Assembly (NCBI GenBank): GCA_903851415.1
Contig: CAINOE010000049.1
Location: forward strand, 1 to 64,000
DNA length: 64,000 bases
Source of the DNA: an uncultured Rhodopila sp.
Lineage (GTDB): Bacteria; Pseudomonadota; Alphaproteobacteria; Acetobacterales; Acetobacteraceae
Direction: 5' to 3'
How positions within the stretch are numbered: the stretch's first letter is position 1; each line of letters opens with the position of its first letter. The translations under genes and the position numbers were made by a program. Of the stretch, positions 17,697 to 26,561 are shown piece by piece. The notes under the pieces are model-generated. The model was not told the DNA's origin, did no database searches, and worked only from the letters and a program-made list of their open reading frames with translations.

Positions 17697-18926
17697 ATGA
17701 ACGACACCGTATCGACAGGCGCCATCCCGGTCCCGTCTCCCGCGACGCCAGGCTCGCCCGCTCTGCGCGAGCTTTATGCCGTCATCGCCGAGGGCGCCTC
17801 CGCCCGCGACGCCAACCGGACCCACCCGTTCGAGGCGCTGTCGCTGCTGCGCGGCGCCCGCTTCGGCGCGCTGCTGCTGCCGGCATCCGAGGGCGGCGGC
17901 GGCGGTACGTTGCGCGATGTGATCGAGGAGGCCATCCACCTCGCCGAGGCGGACACCAACGTCGCCCATATCTTCCGCAACCATTTCACCTTCGTTGAAC
18001 GCTTCCTGATCGGTTCGACCGACAAACGCCGCCAGGGCTGGCGCCGGACCGTGCTGGACGGCGGTATCGTCGGGCTGGCAACGACCGAACTGGACCGGCC
18101 GCAAACCGGCGGCGCCTATCCATTCAAGACGACGCTGACCGCGGATGGAGACGGTTTCCGGTTGCGCGGCACGAAATACTACAGCACCGGCAGCCTGTAT
18201 GCCGATCTGATTTTGGTCCGCGCCACGGCGCCCGACAATATCGGAGTCACCGTCATCATCCCGGCCGATCGGCAGGGGGTTGAACTGCTGGACGACTGGG
18301 ACGGTATCGGCCAGCGCGTCACCGGGACCGGAACGACGAACCTCCATGACGTGCGGGTGGAAGCCTCCGAAGTCATCGTGGATCGCGACAATCCATCCTA
18401 CCTGCTGCCCTACACCAGCACGATCGCCCAGACCTTCGTCACCGCGGTCAATGCCGGGATCGTCCGCGCCGTGCTGCGCGACGCCAAGGCGCTGCTGCAC
18501 AGCCGGGGGCGCAATTTCTACTATGCGCCGTCGGAGATCGCGGCGCAGGATCCGATCCTGCAACAGACCATCGGCCGCATCGCCGCCGATGCGTTCGCCG
18601 CGGAGCTGGTGGTGCTGGCGGCGGCGGATAAACTGGCCCTCGCCGCGCAGGCCCGTTCCGCCGGCGACGCGGTGGCCGATATCGCGCATGATGCCGCGGT
18701 GGCGGCGGCGAAGGCGAAGGTGATCGTCGATGAGCTGGCGTTGCGGTCGGCCACGGCGCTGTTCGACGCCGGTGGCGCCTCCGCCGCGACCCTTCGAAAA
18801 AACCTCGATCGGCATTGGCGAAATGCCCGCACCCTGGCATCGCACAATCCCGCGGCGTACAAGGCGCAGCATCTCGGCGCCTATGAACTGCACGGCACGC
18901 GGCTGCCGGGTTTGGGATTCTTCTGA
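17697..18926 (+). CDS. acyl-CoA dehydrogenase-like flavin monooxygenase (SfnB/DszC type)
   Basis: 409 residues with the acyl-CoA dehydrogenase fold: N-terminal helical domain, middle beta domain (GLATTELDRPQTGGAYPFKT, then FRLRGTKYYSTGSLYADLI) and a C-terminal four-helix bundle. ETN-type catalytic residues of true dehydrogenases are not apparent. The sequence resembles the SfnB/DszC-like group, FMNH2-dependent oxygenases used to release sulfur from organosulfur compounds. Upstream codons in frame exist, but the ATG at 17697 has a GGGAG ribosome site about eight bases before it. The next gene is an XRE-cupin regulator in the same direction. Substrate unknown. Confidence 0.78.
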   Translation: MNDTVSTGAIPVPSPATPGSPALRELYAVIAEGASARDANRTHPFEALSLLRGARFGALLLPASEGGGGGTLRDVIEEAIHLAEADTNVAHIFRNHFTFVERFLIGSTDKRRQGWRRTVLDGGIVGLATTELDRPQTGGAYPFKTTLTADGDGFRLRGTKYYSTGSLYADLILVRATAPDNIGVTVIIPADRQGVELLDDWDGIGQRVTGTGTTNLHDVRVEASEVIVDRDNPSYLLPYTSTIAQTFVTAVNAGIVRAVLRDAKALLHSRGRNFYYAPSEIAAQDPILQQTIGRIAADAFAAELVVLAAADKLALAAQARSAGDAVADIAHDAAVAAAKAKVIVDELALRSATALFDAGGASAATLRKNLDRHWRNARTLASHNPAAYKAQHLGAYELHGTRLPGLGFF

Positions 18927-19035
18927 AACGGCGACCCGCGGGCGATCGTTCGTGTCCGACGCCAAACTACGCAGCCCGTTGCGCCGATTGGATGTGCATC
19001 CTACGTTGCACGCCCGTGATCCCCAGCGAGGTGAA

Positions 19036-19665
19036 ATGCCGCGACCGGACGATAGCGCCGGCAAGCCGCCCGGCACCCACGCTGAGGCGCACCACGTTAA
19101 CGAACTGCCGATCATTGTCGGCCGCAATCTGAGGCGCATTCGCACCCGGCAGGGGTTTTCGCTGGAACGCCTCGCCAAGGTTTCCGGCGTCAGCCGGGCG
19201 ATGCTGGGCCAGATCGAGACCGGAAAAAGCACGCCGACAATCGCGCTGCTGTGGAAGGTCGCCACCGCGCTGGGCGTTCCGTTCGCGACGCTGATCTGCT
19301 CGCAGGGCGAAACCGGCACCGTGGTCTTGCGCAAGAGCCACGAAAAACTGCTGAGTTCGTCCTGCGGACGCTTCACGTCGCGTGCGCTGTTTCCCTTCGA
19401 CGGGGAGCGGAATGTCGAATTCTACGAGCTGCGGATCGCCGGGTCGCATCTGGAGGAGGCGGAGGCACATGCCGGCGGGACGCGGGAGCACATCATCGTC
19501 AATCGTGGAAGCGTGGAAATCACGGTCGGAACGGATCGTCCGATCCTGCTGAGCGAGGGCGACGCGATCGTTTTTGATGCGGACGTCGCGCATTCCTACC
19601 GGAATGTCGAAACCGCCGAGGCGGTGCTGTATCTGGTCATGACCTATGTCGAGCGCGTCGGTTAG
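19036..19665 (+). CDS. XRE-family regulator with C-terminal cupin
   Basis: 209 residues. A helix-turn-helix lies at about 28-85 (RRIRTRQGFSLERLAKVSG, SRAMLGQIETGKSTPTI), followed by a cupin sensor domain (about 100-205) that contains EAEAHAGGTREHIIV and EGDAIVFDADVAHSYRN. Such proteins bind a small ligand in the cupin and control nearby catabolic genes. The ATG at 19036 has a GAGG site. It follows the flavoprotein gene by about 110 bases and may regulate it. It converges on the MntA/HepT pair. Confidence 0.85.
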   Translation: MPRPDDSAGKPPGTHAEAHHVNELPIIVGRNLRRIRTRQGFSLERLAKVSGVSRAMLGQIETGKSTPTIALLWKVATALGVPFATLICSQGETGTVVLRKSHEKLLSSSCGRFTSRALFPFDGERNVEFYELRIAGSHLEEAEAHAGGTREHIIVNRGSVEITVGTDRPILLSEGDAIVFDADVAHSYRNVETAEAVLYLVMTYVERVG

Positions 19666-19674
19666 GGCAGCCAG

Positions 19675-19983
19675 TCAACAGACCACCACCTTGTCGCGCT
19701 CGATAATCCGTTTGAACGACTCGCTGGTCGCCGCCCAATCCACCACGTCCACCCGCCAGGGCAGGTCGGAGTCGGAAAAATCCTCCGCCAGGGCTGCCAG
19801 GATGTCCGGAGGCAGGGGTTTGTCCGAAATCACCGCCAGATCGAGGTCGGAATACGGCTTTGTCGTCCCCTTCACCCGGGAACCGAACGCCCAAACCTCG
19901 TGACCGGGCACGCGCTTGCGCAGGATATCCCGGACGATGAGCCAAAGATCCGGCCGGATATCGATTGGCGGCCGATCATCCAT
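19675..19983 (-). CDS. mntA: MntA-type nucleotidyltransferase antitoxin
   Basis: 102 residues of the minimal nucleotidyltransferase family. The motif is FGSRVKGTTKPYSDLDLAV, with the metal-binding aspartates at 46 and 48 and a third at about 79 (WRVDVVDW). In characterised pairs this enzyme transfers AMP to a tyrosine of the HEPN toxin and so silences it. It overlaps the HepT gene upstream by eight bases, the usual type VII toxin-antitoxin arrangement with toxin first. Confidence 0.88.
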   Translation of the reverse strand: MDDRPPIDIRPDLWLIVRDILRKRVPGHEVWAFGSRVKGTTKPYSDLDLAVISDKPLPPDILAALAEDFSDSDLPWRVDVVDWAATSESFKRIIERDKVVVC

Positions 19984-20410
19984 TGCGCGCCTCGAGGGCG
20001 GCGAGCAGAGCTCGGGCGTCGCCGATGAATGCCGGGGTATCGCGGTAGATTGCCATGGCTTTTTCGCGATCGTAGGTATGCGAGGTCAGAGTGCGCATCC
20101 TGCGGTATCTGAACCAGGCCTCGACATCGGCGATCAGGCCCTTTTCCCCGGCGATTCGCAGCAGGTCTTTGAAACTGGCCGCGTCGATTTCCGCCGGACT
20201 GCTGGAATCCATCTCGATCCGGCGCCTGAGCATTTTGATGCTGAGTTCGTAGACGAACTCGAAATTCTGCACCACTCCGGCAATCAACGTGTTCTGGAGA
20301 TTTGCCGGTTGCCGATCAAACCAGGCGCTGGCGCTGACGATTTCAATGGCGCCTTCCAGCGAGGCGAGCGCTTTGCACAAGGAACCGAGATCGAGAACCG
20401 GCTCGTTCAT
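19976..20410 (-). CDS. hepT: HepT-type HEPN toxin
   Basis: 144 residues of the HI0074/HepT family, an all-helical HEPN ribonuclease. The catalytic motif R-x4-H-x-Y is present as RTLTSHTY (Arg106, His111, Tyr113), and the tyrosine is the position that MntA AMPylates in studied systems. The gene is first in a two-gene unit with mntA, overlapping it by eight bases. Both members appear complete, so the pair is probably functional in plasmid/phage or stress control. Confidence 0.88.
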   Translation of the reverse strand: MNEPVLDLGSLCKALASLEGAIEIVSASAWFDRQPANLQNTLIAGVVQNFEFVYELSIKMLRRRIEMDSSSPAEIDAASFKDLLRIAGEKGLIADVEAWFRYRRMRTLTSHTYDREKAMAIYRDTPAFIGDARALLAALEARNG

Positions 20411-20761
20411 CGCCTTGGCGCCCGGGATGGGCGGCGATCAGACAGAAGCGCCGCGTCAGGGCCGCGCTGATGCAGCACCCTATCCCTCGTAATGACAATC
20501 GATGCCCCGTTTGCCGCCGCCACGTGCTCTTCCCGCCCTAAACGGCACCTTTCTATCACGTGCGCGGCCGAAGTTCGATGGTTGGCGTCTATGCGGCGGC
20601 AAGCGGCACGGGCGACGGGTTGCGCCGATCGGCGGCAGGCTGGCGGTGCCGGCCCGTGGTGTCAGCATCGCATTGAAGAAGATCCGTGGAGCGGCCCCGA
20701 AGAGGCGTGAGGGTGCTCACGCCCGTATTCGCGGCCGCTGCGGTCAGGCGGGCGCCGAACC
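20411..20761. other. gene-free stretch upstream of hepT
   Basis: About 350 bases between the start of hepT and the end of the RiPP-like precursor, both on the minus strand. It must contain the hepT promoter. No coding signal or clear hairpin terminator was recognised. Confidence 0.5.
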
Positions 20762-21028
20762 TCAGCCGGGGATCGCCGGACCGTATTCCACGGCGAGACC
20801 AGGAGGACCAACAGGAATGGGCTGGACGCCATACAGGGGTTCGGGGTGCCCGCCATGTCGGGGCGGGGGCGGGGGCGGGGGCGGGACGCGGACGCCATAC
20901 AGGGGCGTGACTTCGAGGCCCCCTGCCACGGCCGCGATCTCGGAGTCCGTCAAGGTCGGCAGGGCCGCTGAACCGCTGGCGATGGTGGCCCACCGCAGCA
21001 GAAAGTCTCGTTTGCTGTCAGGTCTCAT
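20762..21028 (-). CDS. RiPP-like precursor peptide with PLYGV repeats
   Basis: 88 residues, ATG at 21028 with a GGAG site eight bases before it; it starts five bases after the stop of the radical SAM gene. The N-terminal leader ends with LTDSEIAAVAGG, which resembles the double-glycine leader ends of many ribosomally made peptides. The 51-residue core is poor in charged residues and holds TPLYGVRVP, a run of eight prolines, EPLYGVQPIP and VEYGPAIPG: two exact PLYGV units and a related EYGP. There is no cysteine, so any modification would be on Tyr, Val, Pro or other carbon positions. The adjacent radical SAM/SPASM enzyme is the probable maturase. The run of prolines is encoded by a tandem six-base repeat. 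Confidence 0.75.
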   Translation of the reverse strand: MRPDSKRDFLLRWATIASGSAALPTLTDSEIAAVAGGLEVTPLYGVRVPPPPPPPPRHGGHPEPLYGVQPIPVGPPGLAVEYGPAIPG

Positions 21029-21033
21029 GCGAT

Positions 21034-22131
21034 TTACTCCCATAGTTCGCCGATTTTCCGCAGGCTGCACGTCTCCACGCCGCTGTCGGCGGGATCGAAC
21101 AGATGGCAACCGCCGCCCTCGCACAGGTCCCAGTGGGCGCAGGCCCGGCATTGCGGCGCCGCCACGGCGTCGCGCTGGCGGAACGGCGTGAAGGCGTTGT
21201 TCCAGATGTCGAGGAAAGGTGTTTCGCGAATGTTGCCCTGCACGAACTTCCGGGAAACGCTGGGACAGCCGATCACCTGGCCGTCGTACAGGATGGAGCC
21301 GATGTTCACGCCGGAGCCGCAATAATGGAAATCCTGGCGGATGCGGCACTCCCAGTTCGGCCCCCAATAGCCTTCCTCCGACATCGTCACGTCGATGTCG
21401 GTGCGGCTGGCGCGCTGCGCGGCGATGAAGGCCAGCAGTTGCCGCGTCTGCTCGCCCGACAGCATCAGCCCGGACGCCGCGTCGGCGCGCCCGCGCGAGA
21501 ACACCGGCGTGAGCCGCACCCGCGGCACGCCGAGCGCCGCCAGGTAGTCCACGAAAGGCTCCAGGTGGTCGATGTTGAGCCGGCTGACGCAGCAGATCAC
21601 GTCGAACGTTCGCCAGAACGGATCTGCGACCAGCCGGCGCAGGGCGTCGCTGACCCGCAGGAAGGACCCCGGGCGGCGGCGCAGCGCATCGTGCTGCTCG
21701 GCCATGCCGTCGAGGCTGACCGCGATGGCCTTGAGGCCGGAGGCCTTGAGCGACGCCAGCCGCTTCTGATCCAGCAACATGGCGTTGGTGGTGATGCCCC
21801 AGGTGTAGCCGAGCGAAGCGGCGTATGCTCCCACCGCATCGATATCCCGCCGCACCAGGGGCTCGCCGCCGATGATGGCGAAGGTGATGCGCGCCGGATC
21901 GCATTGCCTGGTGATCGCATCCAGTTCCGCGCAGACGATCTCGGGCGCCAGTTCGCGCGCCGCGGTGGAGTCGTCACGCAGACAGTCGCTGCCGCAGTGC
22001 TGGCAGAACAGGTTGCAGCGCAGCGTCGATTCCCAGAACAGGTAAGTCAGCGGATGCTCGGCCCGCTGGCGCTGCTTCCAGGCGATCACGGATTCCAGGG
22101 CATCCGCCCAGGCGTTGACGCTGTCTGACAT
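21034..22131 (-). CDS. radical SAM/SPASM peptide maturase
   Basis: 365 residues. The radical SAM cluster is bound by Cys39, Cys43 and Cys46 (CNLFCQHC), followed by the GGEP motif at 88-91 and the TIM-barrel half (ITTNAMLLDQKRL, AVSLDG). The C-terminal SPASM domain has cysteines at 271, 289, 328, 331, 337, 342 and 355 (for example CRACAHWDLC), enough for two auxiliary [4Fe-4S] clusters. Enzymes of this kind cross-link or epimerise residues in small precursor peptides. The gene immediately downstream encodes a leader-core peptide with PLYGV repeats. No protease, transporter or recognition protein was seen nearby. The exact rSAM subfamily is not identified. Confidence 0.9.
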   Translation of the reverse strand: MSDSVNAWADALESVIAWKQRQRAEHPLTYLFWESTLRCNLFCQHCGSDCLRDDSTAARELAPEIVCAELDAITRQCDPARITFAIIGGEPLVRRDIDAVGAYAASLGYTWGITTNAMLLDQKRLASLKASGLKAIAVSLDGMAEQHDALRRRPGSFLRVSDALRRLVADPFWRTFDVICCVSRLNIDHLEPFVDYLAALGVPRVRLTPVFSRGRADAASGLMLSGEQTRQLLAFIAAQRASRTDIDVTMSEEGYWGPNWECRIRQDFHYCGSGVNIGSILYDGQVIGCPSVSRKFVQGNIRETPFLDIWNNAFTPFRQRDAVAAPQCRACAHWDLCEGGGCHLFDPADSGVETCSLRKIGELWE

Positions 22132-22520
22132 TCCTACCTCAAATCATTTATTGCCGTGGCCGCGGGCGCGGCGAACCGGCCGGCAACCAGGCGATGATTA
22201 TTGCAACCAACCGGGCAGTTTATTTCATATATTTCATATCTTGTAAATACAGATGTTCGTTAGCTGACCGGCGGGCATCCCGCCTCCCCGGCGCCGGCCG
22301 TTGCGCGGAATCGTATCGGCATCGCTCATCTTGGGCACAAAACGCACGAAATCGATGCGGTATATTTGGTTTACCATGCCGATGGCGATGCCGATGGCCG
22401 TGAAATCCGGCTTCCTGCCGATTACGATACTTTTAAGTTACAGTTTTGCCAGGGGACCCGTCCGCCGCTGCCGCGCAACCACCTTCCGGCCGCCCGGAAG
22501 CCGCGGGGCGGCGGCGCGTG
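22132..22520. other. AT-rich promoter region of the radical SAM unit
   Basis: About 390 bases between the starts of the radical SAM gene and the end of the histidine kinase gene. At 22195-22260 there is an unusually AT-rich block (TTTATTTCATATATTTCATA) in otherwise GC-rich DNA, likely the promoter of the radical SAM/peptide unit. A short run of GATGCCGATGGC units lies near 22375-22400. No gene is seen. Confidence 0.45.
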
Positions 22521-24743
22521 CTACTCCCGCCGCACGCCCCGGATATCGACCACATTCGCCGCCGCGCCGGGCTTCGCCCCGCCAAGCGCCTCGGCGACCT
22601 TGCGCGCCAACTGCTCGCGCTTGAACGGCTTGCCCAGGAGCTGCACCCCGTCATCCAGCCGCCCGTGATGCACGATCGAGTTCTCCGTGTATCCCGACAT
22701 GAACAGCACCTTGATGTCCGGCCGGATCGCCGTAATCCGCTCCCCCAGCTCCCGCCCGCGCACGTGGCCGGGCAGCACGACGTCGGTCAGCAGCAGCGCA
22801 ATGTCCGCCGCATGAGCGCCGAACACGCGCAGCGCCTCGTCGCCGTCCTGCGCCTCCAGCACGCGATACCCCAGGTTGCGCAGGATCGCCACCGCGATCT
22901 CCCGCACCGCGGCCTCGTCCTCGACCAGCAGGATGGTCGCCGAACCGCGCGGCAGCTCCGCCGGCACGCCGCTGCGCTGCATGTTCGGCACCTGGCCGCC
23001 GATGGCGCGCGGCAGATAGATCTTCACCGATGTGCCCTGGCCCGGCTCGGAGTAGACCTTCACATGCCCGCCCGATTGCTTGACGAAGCCCCAGACCATC
23101 GCGAGGCCAAGCCCGGTCCCGCGGCCCTCGGTCTTTGTCGTGAAGAACGGTTCGAACACCCGCGCCGCGACCTCCGGCGTCATGCCGTGGCCGGTGTCGG
23201 ACACCGCCACCATCACGTAGTCGCCGGGAGCGACTTCGGCGTGGCGCCGGGCGTACTCCTCGTCCAGCACCTTGTTCGCCAGCTCGATCGTCTGCCGGCC
23301 GCCGCCCGGCATGGCGTCGCGCGCGTTCAGCGCCAGGTTCAGCACCGCGCTTTCCAACTGGGCCGAATCCGCCATCGCCGGCCACAGCCCGGCGGCATCG
23401 ACGAAGCGCACCTCGATCGTCTCGCCCAGCGTGCGGCGCAGCAGCGGCACCAGCTCCGGCAAGCTGGACGACAGGTCAATCGGCGCCGGCGCCAGCGGCT
23501 GCTTGCGGGCGAAGGCCAGCAACTGGCTGGTCAGGGTGCCGCCGCGCTGCGCCGCCCACAGCGCGCGGTCGATCTGCGCCACCAGCGGATCATTCGGCTG
23601 CATCCTGGCGCGGGCGAGTTCCAGATTGCCCATGATCACGGTCAGAAGGTTGTTGAAGTCGTGCGCGATCCCGCCGGTGAGTTGCCCGATCGCCTGCATC
23701 TTCTGCGATTCCCGCAGCACCGCCTCGGACTGCGCGCGTTTCGTCATGTCGCTGACCGTGAGCACGAAGCCGTCGTCCGGAGTAGGCGTGCGGCGGATCT
23801 CCAGCAGCCTGCCATCCGCATGCACCCGCTCATAGACGATCGGCTCGTTGGTGTTCTGCTGGCCGTGGCGGACCTGGTCCTCGGTTTCCAGGAACTCGCC
23901 CCGGTCCCCGGCGGTGAAGTCCGCGAAGGCGGCATACGGCGTCTCCACCCGCACCAGGCCCGGCGGCAGGCCGAGCAGAACCTGAAAGCACTCGTTCCAG
24001 TGCCGCAGGCGGAACGCCGGGCCGAACACCGCGACGCCCTGGCTCAGGCTGTCGAGCGAAGCGCGCAGCCGCCCTGCCAGGGTGCGCTGGTCCGCCTCCG
24101 CGGCGTTGGAGCGCGACCACGCCTGATTGAGCATGCGCGCCGCCCAGAGCAACGCCAGAATGGCGAACCCGGCGCCGGCGAACGCCAGTTGGCGCACCCG
24201 GTCGCTGCGGGTTTCAGCCGCGTCCTGCCGCCGTGCCAGCAGCGCCTGCTCGTCGGCCGTCATGGCGTCGAGCGTGCTTTCGATCTCCTGCATCGTCGCG
24301 CGGCCGGCGTTCGTGCGCAGCAGGTCCGTGGCAGCCTCCAGCCCGGAGTCGCGGCGGAGCTGGATGGCCTGCGCGAGCTGCTGCAGCCGCTGCTGCATCA
24401 CCGGCGCCAGCGCGCGCAGGCGATCCTGCTGCACCGGGTTGTCGGCGGTGAGGCGCTGCAGCTCGCCCTGGAGGATGGAGATGCCGCCGAGCGCGGCGTC
24501 GTACGGCGCCAGATAGGCCTCGTCGCCGGTCAGCAGGAAGCCGCGCTGGCCGGTTTCGGCGTCGCGCGCGGTCATGCCGAGTTCGCGCAGTTTGGCGAGC
24601 ACCTGGTAGGTGTGCTCGGTCCATTGCCGCGCGTCGCGGGCGGCGCTGAAACCATCCCATGTCAGCGCGCCCATGAGCACCAGGAAGCCGATCAGAACGC
24701 CGAAGACCAGGAGATTGGCGCGGGCAACAAGCTGCTTGGACAT
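22521..24743 (-). CDS. hybrid sensor histidine kinase, CHASE3-PAS-HisKA-HATPase-REC
   Basis: 740 residues from ATG at 24743. A first transmembrane helix lies at about 10-29. A periplasmic CHASE3-type sensor follows (about 35-185, with DAETGQRGFLLTGDEAYLAP), then a second helix at about 187-205, and a PAS-like domain at about 225-335. The HisKA phosphosite is His361 (GGIAHDFNNLL), the ATPase has DTGHGM and RGTGLGLAMV, and the receiver domain (about 602-720) has Asp654 in LLTDVVLP and Lys705. Kinases of this type pass phosphate to their own receiver and on to another regulator; none is adjacent. It is divergent from pdxJ. Confidence 0.88.
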   Translation of the reverse strand: MSKQLVARANLLVFGVLIGFLVLMGALTWDGFSAARDARQWTEHTYQVLAKLRELGMTARDAETGQRGFLLTGDEAYLAPYDAALGGISILQGELQRLTADNPVQQDRLRALAPVMQQRLQQLAQAIQLRRDSGLEAATDLLRTNAGRATMQEIESTLDAMTADEQALLARRQDAAETRSDRVRQLAFAGAGFAILALLWAARMLNQAWSRSNAAEADQRTLAGRLRASLDSLSQGVAVFGPAFRLRHWNECFQVLLGLPPGLVRVETPYAAFADFTAGDRGEFLETEDQVRHGQQNTNEPIVYERVHADGRLLEIRRTPTPDDGFVLTVSDMTKRAQSEAVLRESQKMQAIGQLTGGIAHDFNNLLTVIMGNLELARARMQPNDPLVAQIDRALWAAQRGGTLTSQLLAFARKQPLAPAPIDLSSSLPELVPLLRRTLGETIEVRFVDAAGLWPAMADSAQLESAVLNLALNARDAMPGGGRQTIELANKVLDEEYARRHAEVAPGDYVMVAVSDTGHGMTPEVAARVFEPFFTTKTEGRGTGLGLAMVWGFVKQSGGHVKVYSEPGQGTSVKIYLPRAIGGQVPNMQRSGVPAELPRGSATILLVEDEAAVREIAVAILRNLGYRVLEAQDGDEALRVFGAHAADIALLLTDVVLPGHVRGRELGERITAIRPDIKVLFMSGYTENSIVHHGRLDDGVQLLGKPFKREQLARKVAEALGGAKPGAAANVVDIRGVRRE

Positions 24744-24937
24744 AGTGATACGGATCCCGACTGAAATGCGCGATCTGCGGCCGCACCACGGAGCAGGTCT
24801 GGAACGAGTGGAACTATCTTTGGCGCGATCGGGGATGTGTCCATTCAACACCTTCGGCGCGGCGAACCGGTATGCCGGCTTCACGAACGCGGGCTCACGC
24901 GTTGAGTTGCGGCGGCATCCGCGCTAAGACGCAACGC

Positions 24938-25675
24938 ATGGCCCGTCTCAGTGTCAATCTCAACAAAATCGCCCTGCTGCGCAATTCGCGCCACACCGGC
25001 GTGCCCGACATGCGGCGTTTCGCAACGCTCGCGCTGGAGGCTGGCGCGCACGGGCTGACCGTGCATCCGCGGCCGGACGAACGTCACATCCGCGGCAGCG
25101 ACGTGCCGGTGCTGGCCGAGCTGATGCGGCCGGTTCGTCCCGGCATCGAATTCAACATCGAGGGCTATCCGGACGCGCGGCTGATGGAGATCGTGCGGGC
25201 GGTGCGGCCGGAGCAGGTGACGCTGGTGCCGGATGCGCCGGGGGCGTTCACCTCGGAGGAGGGCTGGAAGCTTGATCCGGCGCAGGCGGCGGTGGCCGGA
25301 CCGGCGGTGGCCGAAATCAAGGCGCTGGGCGGCCGGGCGGTGCTGTTCATCGACGCCGAGCCCGACGTGATCGAGCGCGTGCGCGACAGCGGCGCCGGCG
25401 GGGTGGAGATCTACACCGGGCCGTATGCCCATGCGTTCCGCGCCGGCTCGCATCAGCCGATACTGGACCGGATCGCGGCGACCGCCGAACGCGCGCGGGA
25501 GGCCGGGCTGGTGGTGAACGCCGGGCACGACCTGAACCTGCACAACATTCCGCCGCTGGTGGCCGCCGTGCCGTTCCTGGCGGAGGCGTCCATCGGGCAT
25601 GAACTGACCGCGGACGCGCTGGAGAACGGCTGGGCCGCAACGATTGCCGCTTATGTCGCGGCGCTGCTCGGGTAG
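24938..25675 (+). CDS. pdxJ: pyridoxine 5'-phosphate synthase
   Basis: 245 residues, normal family length. PdxJ condenses 1-deoxyxylulose 5-phosphate with 3-amino-2-oxopropyl phosphate to make pyridoxine 5'-phosphate in the DXP-dependent vitamin B6 pathway. Signatures seen: the start LSVNLNKIALLRNSR, the catalytic HPRPDERHI segment, EFNIEGYPD, VTLVPDAPGAFTSEEGW, GGVEIYTGPYA, and the C-terminal VNAGHDLNLHNIP and IGHELTADAL. The ATG at 24938 was chosen because it starts the conserved fold. It stands alone between a divergent kinase gene and a long gene-free gap. Confidence 0.95.
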   Translation: MARLSVNLNKIALLRNSRHTGVPDMRRFATLALEAGAHGLTVHPRPDERHIRGSDVPVLAELMRPVRPGIEFNIEGYPDARLMEIVRAVRPEQVTLVPDAPGAFTSEEGWKLDPAQAAVAGPAVAEIKALGGRAVLFIDAEPDVIERVRDSGAGGVEIYTGPYAHAFRAGSHQPILDRIAATAERAREAGLVVNAGHDLNLHNIPPLVAAVPFLAEASIGHELTADALENGWAATIAAYVAALLG

Positions 25676-26561
25676 GCACTCGTTCGGCCGGTTGTGACGG
25701 ACGGCGTTGGGGCGGCGACGAACCGGTTTCATGCACCGGCCTCGCATCCATTGCATAGAGCTGATTTTCCCCGCGGCGGTTCCGGGCTTGGCTGCCGCAC
25801 GCGCGGATGGCGCGCTGCGTGCCGCCGACGGTTTGGGGCCATCGGCGCGATACCGACAGTCGCAGTACTTTATATCTCTGTGGGAAGCGGCGCGGATACG
25901 GACGAGGCCTGGACGATCGGTCATCGGCAGGCGTGCGGGTGCCGGCGCGGCAGGGCTTCGGTGCGGGCGGGTCGGCACCGCCGGTGCGGCCGCCTGTCGG
26001 TCCTCGGATGCGCGGCGGCCCTTCATGAACGAAAAATGCGACGATTACAGAATTATGACGGAATCGGCGGCGCAGTGCGAAAAAGATACGGTAAAGAAAT
26101 TTCTATGTAGAGGCGCCGCTTCGCCCGGGATTTGATAAGAGAAAGGAATACCGGGCGACCGGCGGTCCGGCGCGCATTGTCTGTTGCGCCCGGCACGCTT
26201 GTTTCATCCGATACAGCCGTGCACCGGGCGCAATGCTTGAGCGCCGGGTCGCCGGCAAGGTGAAAAAAACGGCCTTTGGACTGCCTCAGCCATGACGGTC
26301 AGGAAGTACAGACGGCGCTGCGCCGCGGGTGTGCCGCTTTTCCGCCGCCGCCGCCGCGCGACACCGTATTTCACTATTGCCCAAACCGACACGTTGCGAT
26401 ATTTTAACACTTGCGGTCGGGACACGAAGGCGCTGCCAGTCCACACCGCGGAGGCATGGCTTTCAATTTATCAATACGACTACAGAATGGTATTTCTTGG
26501 GATGATCTGCCCTGTGGATTGAACGGGCGGAAGTAAGACCTCGCAATAAGGATCAATCGCG
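25676..26561. other. long gene-free gap before the curli locus
   Basis: About 885 bases with no convincing gene. A short frame at 26025-26135 (36 codons, starting MNEKCDDYRIM) has AT-rich codons but no ribosome site and is not called. From 26390 to 26560 the DNA is AT-richer (for example GCGATATTTTAACACTTGCG) and ends with AAGGA before the csgF start, so the curli promoter is probably here. Confidence 0.5.

Noticed and set aside
26025-26135. 36-codon frame starting MNEKCDDYRIM
   Set aside because: AT-rich and possibly coding, but it lacks a ribosome site and any conserved look; recorded only in the gap entry.
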